Part shown: one piece after another, positions 1 through 5,168 of the stretch | Layout of the letters: every line of letters starts with the position of its first letter | How positions within the stretch are numbered: the first letter of the stretch is position 1 | Origin: Candidatus Zixiibacteriota bacterium | GTDB taxonomy: Bacteria; Zixibacteria; MSB-5A5; CAIYYT01 | Assembly: GCA_026397575.1 (NCBI GenBank) | Contig: JAPLUP010000200.1 | Coordinates: forward strand, 1 to 5,950 | Reading direction: 5' to 3' | DNA: 5,950 bases | The notes under the pieces: model-generated | Seen by the model: only the letters and a program-made list of their open reading frames with translations | Told to the model about the DNA's origin: nothing | Database searches by the model: none | Translations under genes and position numbers: made by a program

Positions 1-6
1 AAGGAG
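1..6 (+). promoter_or_regulatory. Ribosome binding site of gdhA
   Basis: AAGGAG lies seven bases before the ATG at 14. This is a near-consensus Shine-Dalgarno sequence and it fixes the start of the glutamate dehydrogenase. The promoter must lie upstream of the window. Confidence 0.85.
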
Positions 7-13
7 AGCCTCG

Positions 14-1372
14 ATGTCAAGCAAAGTTGCTGCCTTCATGGAGCATGTCATTGCCAAGAATCCGGGAGAGAAAGAATTTCATCAAGCGGTCCAGGAAGTA
101 GTGGAATCGTTGATGCCATTTCTGGACAAGCACCCGATTTATCGTGAACATAAAGTGCTGGAGCGGATTGTGGAACCCGAGAGACTTCTGATGTTCCGCG
201 TTCCCTGGGTGGACGATAAGGGTGAAATCCAAGTTAATCGAGGTTTCCGTATCGAGATGAACAGCGCTATCGGTCCTTACAAAGGGGGTCTGCGCTTCCA
301 CCCGACGGTCAACCTTGGCATTCTCAAGTTCCTCGCTTTCGAGCAGGTGCTCAAAAACGCCTTGACCACACTACCGATGGGTGGTGGCAAGGGAGGTTCG
401 GATTTTGATCCTAAGGGAAAGTCCGACTTAGAAGTGATGAAGTTCTGTCAGGCCTTTATGAGCGAACTCTTCCGCCACATCGGTCCGAACACGGACGTAC
501 CGGCTGGTGATATTGGTGTTGGCGGCCGTGAGATTGGTTATCTGTTCGGGCAGTACAAAAAGCTTCGCAATGAATTCACCGGTGTGCTAACGGGCAAAGG
601 ACTCAAGTGGGGCGGCAGTCTGATTCGCCCGGAAGCGACTGGCTACGGCGCTGTCTACTTTGCGCAGGAGATGCTCTCCACCAGAAGTGAAACCTTGAAG
701 GACAAGGTCTGCCTGGTTTCCGGTTCCGGCAATGTCTCACAGTACACAGTCGAGAAGATTCTTGACTTCGGCGGCAAGCCGGTCACTCTGTCCGACTCCA
801 ATGGTTACATCTACGACGAAGCCGGTATCGATCGCGAAAAGCTGAAATTCGTGATGGACCTCAAGAACGTCCGTCGTGGCAGAATGAAAGAGTACTCCGA
901 CAAGTACAAAACCGCCGTCTACACGCCGATTGATCCCAAGATGGATTACAATCCGCTCTGGAATCACAAGGCTCACTGCGCGTTCCCGTCGGCGACTCAG
1001 AATGAGATCAACGGCAAGGACGCCGAGAACCTGATAAAGAACGGTGTATACGTGGTCAGCGAAGGCGCGAACATGCCATCGACCCCGGATGCGATCAAGG
1101 TTTACATCGACAAGAGGATTCTCTATGGTCCGGGCAAGGCTGCCAATGCCGGTGGTGTGGCGACCTCCGGTCTGGAGATGTCGCAGAACAGTCTGCGTCT
1201 GTCCTGGACTCGCGAGGAAGTCGATCAGCGTTTGCACGGCATTATGAAAGCCATCCATGCGCAGTGCGTTGAGTTCGGCAAAGAAGGCAATTACATCAAC
1301 TACGCGAACGGCGCTAACATCGCCGGTTTCGTTAAGGTTGCCGATTCGATGATCGCTCAGGGAGTTGTTTAG
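14..1372 (+). CDS. gdhA: Glutamate dehydrogenase, probably NADP-specific (hexameric, class I)
   Basis: This cytoplasmic enzyme catalyses reversible reductive amination of 2-oxoglutarate with ammonium to L-glutamate. The 452-residue length is full size for the small hexameric bacterial family. The N-terminal substrate domain contains GPYKGGLRFHP (residues 87-97, with K90), K114, the PMGGGKGG motif (121-128, catalytic K126) and PAGDIGVGGREIG (163-175, with catalytic-type D166). The nucleotide-binding domain begins near residue 230 and carries the Rossmann loop SGSGNVSQY (236-244), followed by SDSNG (260-264). That Ser-Asp-Ser context after the second strand resembles E. coli-type NADP enzymes, so NADP preference is inferred, not shown. 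The start is fixed by AAGGAG seven bases upstream. A strong hairpin follows about 110 bases after the stop, and a 637-base gap separates it from the next gene, so it is probably transcribed independently of the hydrogenase-type cluster. No truncation or missing key residue was seen. Confidence 0.97.
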   Translation: MSSKVAAFMEHVIAKNPGEKEFHQAVQEVVESLMPFLDKHPIYREHKVLERIVEPERLLMFRVPWVDDKGEIQVNRGFRIEMNSAIGPYKGGLRFHPTVNLGILKFLAFEQVLKNALTTLPMGGGKGGSDFDPKGKSDLEVMKFCQAFMSELFRHIGPNTDVPAGDIGVGGREIGYLFGQYKKLRNEFTGVLTGKGLKWGGSLIRPEATGYGAVYFAQEMLSTRSETLKDKVCLVSGSGNVSQYTVEKILDFGGKPVTLSDSNGYIYDEAGIDREKLKFVMDLKNVRRGRMKEYSDKYKTAVYTPIDPKMDYNPLWNHKAHCAFPSATQNEINGKDAENLIKNGVYVVSEGANMPSTPDAIKVYIDKRILYGPGKAANAGGVATSGLEMSQNSLRLSWTREEVDQRLHGIMKAIHAQCVEFGKEGNYINYANGANIAGFVKVADSMIAQGVV

Positions 1373-1481
1373 TCGGGAAACCGGAGCAACCTGATCGGGT
1401 CGTCTCACGAAGTTGACGCAGGTCACTTGTGATGAGATTCGAGGTCTCAATTACGATGGCCTGCAGTTTGACGAATATTAC

Positions 1482-1508
1482 CTGGGGCGGGTTACAAGCC
1501 CGCCCCAG
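1482..1508 (+). terminator. GC-rich hairpin, probable transcription terminator of gdhA
   Basis: A perfect 10-bp inverted repeat (CTGGGGCGGG at 1482-1491 and CCCGCCCCAG at 1499-1508) encloses a seven-base loop, TTACAAG. Stem strength and position downstream of gdhA fit a terminator. However, no T-tract follows the stem, so it is not a textbook intrinsic terminator. It could instead block exonucleases, or act with the palindrome starting six bases later. Confidence 0.6.
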
Positions 1509-1513
1509 TCCGC

Positions 1514-1535
1514 TGTCGCCTTGATCAAGGCAACA
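1514..1535. repeat. 22-bp near-perfect palindrome (operator or hairpin candidate)
   Basis: The core GCCTTGATCAAGGC (1518-1531) is a perfect 14-bp palindrome. With one mismatched pair (1517/1532) the symmetry extends to 1514-1535. A loopless palindrome is more typical of a dimeric-protein binding site than of an RNA hairpin, although as RNA it could fold with a small loop. It sits only six bases after the GC-rich hairpin, so it may simply be the second part of a tandem terminator. No binding protein can be named. Confidence 0.4.
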
Positions 1536-1816
1536 CTCAGTATCTGAATTCTTTTCCTACTGCCCACTGCGTCACTCCAGAATCCATTGACAAAGAGCCG
1601 GTTTGGTTCTTCAGAGAAGCACAATCGCCGATCGTCATTTGCAGCTTGCCACGGTGGCAGTGTCGGTGATCAGGGCAATACCCACTGGTCCGGAAATTCA
1701 CCTGCTTTCGGCAAAATTGTGTTGGTTTTCTTGCCGGAAGTTAGTATCATGGGCTAAGTTCGGCAGCGTGAACGCAAGCGCGTTTTCGGCCAGGAGTTTC
1801 GGGAATTCCTCGTGGT

Positions 1817-1836
1817 TTCTGCAATTGCTTGCAGAA
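1817..1836. repeat. Small perfect hairpin in the intergenic region
   Basis: TTCTGCAA (1817-1824) and TTGCAGAA (1829-1836) form a perfect 8-bp inverted repeat around the loop TTGC. No T-tract follows. It lies about 170 bases before the cysteine-rich gene, and its role is unknown; a repeat of this size could arise by chance. Confidence 0.3.
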
Positions 1837-1948
1837 CGACAGATGACAGAAACCGTGTGGAGAGCAACTACTTTCTCACGGTGACGACGACTGCGCGCTG
1901 ATGGCGAAAGAATACTGATGATGCTTCTCAACGTTTTTCTCACTTCAA

Positions 1949-1978
1949 TTGATAACCAATACACGACGAAGAGAATAT
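1949..1978 (+). promoter_or_regulatory. Weak sigma70-like promoter candidate upstream of the cysteine-rich gene
   Basis: TTGATA (1949-1954) is a good -35 match. It is followed after 18 bases by GAATAT (1973-1978), a poor -10 match, in an AT-rich stretch 32 bases before the start codon. It is the best-placed candidate for transcription of the downstream cluster, but the match is weak and the host's promoter rules are unknown. Confidence 0.25.
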
Positions 1979-2009
1979 TAGGCAATCTCAGAAGAGGAAA
2001 TGAATAGCG

Positions 2010-2552
2010 ATGCCTGAATGCCAGCACCGATGGAGCATGACTAATATCCAGTTTGGCTTTACCGTTTTCGAGAAGTGCTCTCACTGCCAGACCGTCAGGA
2101 CATATTTCTCTACGCAGGACACCTGGGACGAATATCGCGAGGGGCTCTGTTTGTGGTCAATAGTGGAGAACGCTCAGACTTTCAGATTCGACCTGCAGTG
2201 CACGGTCTGCAACCAGGTGCAGAGCAACGAGGATCTCCTGGGCCTGCTTTACTGCACCGGCTGTCTGCCTGATTGTAAGGTCGAGATTCTTCGCAAAGAG
2301 TGTGCAGCCAGGAAGACCTGGATTCTGGTTGCGTTTGGTTTCCTGCCGGAGGCCAAGACCAAGCCAATCCCGGAGCGGAAACTGCAAGTCCTGACCGACT
2401 ATTTCAACCAGCGAAGGGATACTTCGCGGTCAACTATAAAGATCGTTTGGTTTGATCAGATTAAGAGTCTCTCTCTCTGCCGGGGAGAATTTATACATGA
2501 CGTCGGAATGCTCTCCCTCGAGGCGCCAGAAGAGAGAAAACCATTGTTCTAA
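2010..2552 (+). CDS. Uncharacterised cysteine-rich protein with zinc-ribbon-like CxxC pairs
   Basis: I do not recognise this 180-residue protein. It has no signal peptide or convincing membrane segment and should be cytoplasmic. It contains many cysteines: C4 and H6 followed by C23xxC26 (a CxH...CxxC arrangement like a zinc ribbon), C47, then C64xxC67, C82xxC85xxxC89, C98 and C157. The grouping suggests two metal-binding knuckles, with zinc more likely than iron-sulfur, but that is inference. Aromatic and charged residues alternate as in a soluble folded domain, and the tail (residues 159-180) is acidic/basic with no motif. The ATG is supported by AAGAGGAAA at 1992-2000. It ends 44 bases before the DRTGG gene on the same strand, so co-transcription with the hydrogenase-type cluster is plausible, possibly as a metal-binding regulator or accessory factor. 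Coding character is good: the opposite-strand and alternative frames are much less protein-like. Confidence 0.75.
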   Translation: MPECQHRWSMTNIQFGFTVFEKCSHCQTVRTYFSTQDTWDEYREGLCLWSIVENAQTFRFDLQCTVCNQVQSNEDLLGLLYCTGCLPDCKVEILRKECAARKTWILVAFGFLPEAKTKPIPERKLQVLTDYFNQRRDTSRSTIKIVWFDQIKSLSLCRGEFIHDVGMLSLEAPEERKPLF

Positions 2553-2554
2553 CC

Positions 2555-2572
2555 CGGACAGGATACTGTCCG
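2555..2572 (+). repeat. Perfect 7-bp hairpin between the cysteine-rich gene and the DRTGG gene
   Basis: CGGACAG (2555-2561), loop GATA, and CTGTCCG (2566-2572) form a perfect stem-loop starting three bases after the stop codon at 2550-2552. No T-tract follows, so full termination is doubtful. It could modulate read-through, protect an mRNA end, or be a protein-binding dyad in front of the next gene. The ribosome binding site of the next gene begins 14 bases later and is not inside the stem. Confidence 0.45.
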
Positions 2573-2596
2573 CTGGGATTAAGCTGGAGAATTTTC

Positions 2597-2932
2597 ATGA
2601 CTACGAAGGACTTAATCGAAAGTACCGGCCTTACTCCATTGACCGAGTTTGAACCGCGGAATGTGGACGGTGTGTTCGTGTCGGACATGCTCAGCGACGT
2701 GATGGCTGGAGCGAAATCTGGAAACCTGTGGATCACCGTCCAGACGCACAAGAATATCGTTCCTGCCGCCAATCTTGTCGACGCTGCGGCGATCGTCATT
2801 ACCAGCGGCAAGAAAGTCCCCCAGGACACACTGGAACTTGCCAATCAACATGACATCGCCATTCTGTGGACTGAGATTTCCACGTTTGAGTTGGTGGGCA
2901 AGCTATATTCGTTGGGGTTGGTGACGAAATAG
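2597..2932 (+). CDS. Stand-alone DRTGG-domain protein
   Basis: A 111-residue cytoplasmic protein made of a single DRTGG-type domain, the small alpha/beta module also found in some phosphotransacetylases and related to the HPr-kinase N-terminal domain. Annotation pipelines often mislabel such proteins as serine kinase. Visible family features are VSDMLSDVMAGA (residues 28-39), then a strand of the WITVQTH type, the IVITSGKKV strand-turn (66-74), and a helix-strand leading to ILWTEISTFELVGKLY. There is no ATP-binding P-loop, so kinase activity is not supported. GGAGA at 2586-2590, six bases before the ATG, fixes the start. In clostridial, Thermotoga-like and other anaerobe genomes this family sits beside GHKL ATPases and NADH-linked [FeFe]-hydrogenase genes, the same order as here. 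It is a paralog of the N-terminal half of the next gene, sharing SDxxSDVxA and the GKK turn. Its biochemical role in such operons is not established; nucleotide sensing or partner docking is a guess. Confidence 0.85.
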   Translation: MTTKDLIESTGLTPLTEFEPRNVDGVFVSDMLSDVMAGAKSGNLWITVQTHKNIVPAANLVDAAAIVITSGKKVPQDTLELANQHDIAILWTEISTFELVGKLYSLGLVTK

Positions 2933-3019
2933 TACCATACAACCCGTCAAGCCGCGGGATGACAAGATCGTTTGTGGAGTGTACTGTCTGATGAACCTCT
3001 TGGAGTGGAATTGGCGACC

Positions 3020-3817
3020 GTGAGAATTGCGAAGGTCAAGGAGGCCCTTGAAGCCTCTGTTATCGAGGGAAGCGGATGGCTGGACACCGAGGTCGAACAC
3101 ATTTATGCCTCGGACCTTATGAGCGATGTCCTGGCGTTTGGCAAACCGAACTCCATTCTACTAACCGGCCTTGCATCCCAGCAGGCCATCATCTCGGCCC
3201 ACATGGCCGAGTTTATAGGGGTTGTGCTCCTTCGAGGCAAGAAGTCGAAGGACGGGTCTCTGGCCTTTGCCCGAGATCATCATCTCGTGCTGATGTCGAC
3301 GGAACTCGACATGTTCGACGCCTGCATCCGGCTGGATGCCGAGAAGAGGGGAATCAAGCCAGACTCTGACGTATCTCCAGTCACGCATGCAGCAGATGAA
3401 ATTCTGTTGAGTAGTGACTTCCATATCGAAGGCAGTGATTTCGCAAGGGCGGGCATGGTTTCGACGGAGATAAAGTCTGTTCTTAAGAAAATCGGAATTG
3501 ACCCCAAGATTGTGCGACGCGTTGCGATTTCCACTTACGAGGGAGAGATGAACGTGGTAATGCACGCCATACGGGCCAAGGTGCAGTTATCGGTAACACC
3601 CAGAGCGGTCGAAGTCGTAATTAACGATGAAGGAAAAGGTATCCCGGACATCAACCAGGCGATGCAAGAAGGCTTCTCAACCTCCACGGAGGAGCAACGC
3701 GCCATGGGTTTTGGTGCGGGTATGGGATTGCCGAATATCAAGCGCAACGCTGATGACCTGAAGGTGAGCAGCATGGTCGGAAAGGGCACAATTCTGGTGA
3801 TGCGCTTCGTCATATGA
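3020..3817 (+). CDS. DRTGG domain fused to a GHKL (anti-sigma/RsbW-like) ATPase
   Basis: A two-domain cytoplasmic protein of 265 residues from the GTG at 3020. Residues 1-112 form a DRTGG-type domain (SDLMSDVLAFG at 31-41, RGKKS at 72-76) paralogous to the preceding gene. Residues 140-265 form a GHKL ATPase: N box YEGEMNVVMHA (173-183, with N178 for Mg-ATP), D box NDEGKGIPD (202-210, D203 and the GKGI turn), and a glycine-rich lid GFGAGMGLPNIKRNAD (230-245). A GKGT turn (254-257) closes the fold. No histidine phospho-acceptor domain is present, so it resembles RsbW/SpoIIAB-like serine kinases or switch ATPases more than a sensor kinase. The start is uncertain. The frame is open from TTG 2972 (281 residues), but GTG 3020 aligns with the start of the neighbouring paralog, and TTG 3011 is five bases after GGAG (3002-3005). 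In many anaerobes the two modules are encoded separately beside NADH-linked hydrogenase genes. The substrate is unknown. Confidence 0.85.
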   Translation: MRIAKVKEALEASVIEGSGWLDTEVEHIYASDLMSDVLAFGKPNSILLTGLASQQAIISAHMAEFIGVVLLRGKKSKDGSLAFARDHHLVLMSTELDMFDACIRLDAEKRGIKPDSDVSPVTHAADEILLSSDFHIEGSDFARAGMVSTEIKSVLKKIGIDPKIVRRVAISTYEGEMNVVMHAIRAKVQLSVTPRAVEVVINDEGKGIPDINQAMQEGFSTSTEEQRAMGFGAGMGLPNIKRNADDLKVSSMVGKGTILVMRFVI

Positions 3818-3837
3818 GGAACTTCGAATCTTGATTT

Positions 3838-3844
3838 AGGGAAG
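3838..3844 (+). promoter_or_regulatory. Ribosome binding site of the hydrogenase-like gene
   Basis: AGGGAAG lies five bases before the ATG at 3850, within the 32-base gap after the preceding stop. It supports this start and continuous translation along one transcript. Confidence 0.65.
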
Positions 3845-3849
3845 TAGGC

Positions 3850-5124
3850 ATGGCGAAATACTATCATGCTCACAAAGTCGACCCGGACAAATGTCGAGGT
3901 CACATGACCTGCCTGCGACAATGTTCATCCCAGGCCATCCGCGTGAGAGCAGGAAAAGCCACTATTATGGAGGAGCTCTGCATCGATTGCGGAAAATGCC
4001 TCTCCGTTTGTCCTTCTGGCGCTGTTGTTCTGATTTCTGATCCGATTGCCAAGCTACCCAAATTCAAACACAAGGTCGTCGTGCCCAGTCCGGCACTCTA
4101 TTCCCAATTTGACCCCAGCATTCATCCCTATATCATCCATCTGGCTCTGAAGCAGCTCGGTTTTGACGATGTTGTAGATGGCAATATCTCGGCCCTGGCA
4201 CTCGGCAACGCCATGCTCGAATACATCAAGGGTTACAAAGGCCGTTTGCCGCTCATCTCTTCCTATTGCCCTTCGATCGTGCGATTGATCCAGGTGAAGT
4301 ATCCCGATCTGGTCGAATTGATCGTACCGATGGACGTGCCGCGTGAAATGACGGCGCGAGAGATCAGAAGGCACCTGCCATCCAAGCTGGGGATCAAGCC
4401 GGAGGAACTCGGCATCTACTATCTTGCCAACTGCCCGGCCAAGATCGTGTCCATCAGACAACCTGCGGAGAAAGCCAAGTCGTGGTTTGATGATGTGATC
4501 TCTATCAAGGACACCTATCCGATTCTGCTACCTCACGTGGTAAACGTCAAAGAGGAGTTTGATCCGAGCATGGTGCCTGAGGATTTCTCGTTTAGCAGTG
4601 GCTGGTCCAGCACCGGGAGCATCATCCAATCGATCAAGGCAGAGAATTGGTTGGCTGTCTCGGGCATAGATCATGTAATGCAGATACTAGATGACATCGA
4701 GAACTCGCGTTTGCGAAACGTGGTGTTTGTGGAAGCGTTGGCGCACATGTTTGGTTGTCTTGGCGGACCGTTGAATGTCGAGAACCCTTATGTGGCCCAG
4801 TCCAATAGCAACAAACAGCGACACAAATACGAAAGCCACCCCAAGCGAGAACATGAGGATATTCAGCGCAAGCTGCGCGAGGGATATTATTCTCTGGAGC
4901 ATGCCATCTTGCCGCGTCCGACAGAGTATTTCGATACGGATCTCGAGACCTCCATCAAGAGAATGAAGGAACAAGAGCGGGTCTACCAGAAGCTACGACA
5001 AATTGATTGTGGCTGCTGCGGTTCACCAACGTGCAAGGTTTTTGCCGAGGATTTCGTAAGAGGACAAGTGAAGCTTACCGACTGTATTTTCCTTTCTCAA
5101 TCACAGCGAACGGATGGGGAATAG
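3850..5124 (+). CDS. [FeFe]-hydrogenase-like iron-sulfur protein with degenerate H-cluster motifs
   Basis: A 424-residue soluble protein with three parts. Residues 11-58 are a double [4Fe-4S] ferredoxin domain: the second motif is canonical (C44, C47, C50, C54), but the first reads C15, H18, C21, C25, with His in the usual second Cys position and Ser where CP would be. Residues 75-316 match the hydrogenase large-subunit C-terminal domain: L1 SSYCP (137-141) for TSCCP, L2 ANCPAK (193-198) for MPCxxK, and L3 EALAHMFGCLGG (295-306) for ExMACxGGCxGG. Thus C140, C195 and C303 are kept, the fourth cubane Cys is H299, the catalytic proton-transfer Cys is Y139, and the L2 glutamate is R203. Residues 387-412 carry an RnfB/AcsC-type FeS motif (C387, C390, C395, C412, plus C389). 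This domain order is known from accessory hydrogenase-like proteins beside HydABC-type operons. H2 catalysis here is doubtful; redox sensing or electron transfer is inferred. It follows the GHKL gene by 32 bases and precedes the NuoE-like gene by 44. Confidence 0.88.
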   Translation: MAKYYHAHKVDPDKCRGHMTCLRQCSSQAIRVRAGKATIMEELCIDCGKCLSVCPSGAVVLISDPIAKLPKFKHKVVVPSPALYSQFDPSIHPYIIHLALKQLGFDDVVDGNISALALGNAMLEYIKGYKGRLPLISSYCPSIVRLIQVKYPDLVELIVPMDVPREMTAREIRRHLPSKLGIKPEELGIYYLANCPAKIVSIRQPAEKAKSWFDDVISIKDTYPILLPHVVNVKEEFDPSMVPEDFSFSSGWSSTGSIIQSIKAENWLAVSGIDHVMQILDDIENSRLRNVVFVEALAHMFGCLGGPLNVENPYVAQSNSNKQRHKYESHPKREHEDIQRKLREGYYSLEHAILPRPTEYFDTDLETSIKRMKEQERVYQKLRQIDCGCCGSPTCKVFAEDFVRGQVKLTDCIFLSQSQRTDGE

Positions 5125-5168
5125 CAAATAGCCTTCGAAACGCACAAAATCAGCAAGTGAGAGACGAC

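Larger units (their letters stand above)
1373..2009. other. Long intergenic region without a convincing gene
   Basis: About 640 bases separate gdhA from the cysteine-rich gene. Open frames here (for example 1603-1884 on + and 1698-2084 on -) give low-complexity, Ser/Arg-rich translations with no motif or ribosome binding site, so I do not call them. The region holds a GC-rich perfect hairpin (1482-1508), a near-perfect palindrome (1514-1535), a small perfect hairpin (1817-1836) and a weak promoter candidate (1949-1978). I saw no tRNA-like fold, transposase remnant or tandem repeats. Confidence 0.6.

Noticed and set aside
737..1450. A 237-codon open frame on the - strand
   Set aside because: It lies almost entirely antisense to gdhA, whose motifs are unmistakable, and its translation has no recognisable domain. 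It is a frame shadow.
1518..1531. TTGATCAA core considered as an FNR/CRP-type site
   Set aside because: FNR sites need a spacer between TTGAT and ATCAA half-sites; here the halves are fused, so the match is only superficial.
1603..1884. A 93-codon + strand open frame starting with TTG in the intergenic region
   Set aside because: No ribosome binding site, no motif, and a Ser/Arg-rich composition typical of chance frames.
1698..2084. A 128-codon - strand open frame reaching into the cysteine-rich gene
   Set aside because: No motif, Arg/Ser/His-rich, and it overlaps the better-supported + strand gene.
2452..2652. A + strand open frame bridging the cysteine-rich gene and the DRTGG gene
   Set aside because: It overlaps both supported genes in another frame and includes the hairpin at 2555-2572; no protein features.
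2597..2932. HPr kinase or serine kinase activity for the stand-alone DRTGG protein
   Set aside because: There is no P-loop or catalytic kinase domain in its 111 residues; only the DRTGG-type module is present.
5007..5168. N-terminal extension of the NuoE-like protein by 54 codons
   Set aside because: It would overlap the FeS-motif end of the preceding gene by over 100 bases, and the extension is unlike the family; the ATG at 5169 gives a normal-length subunit.
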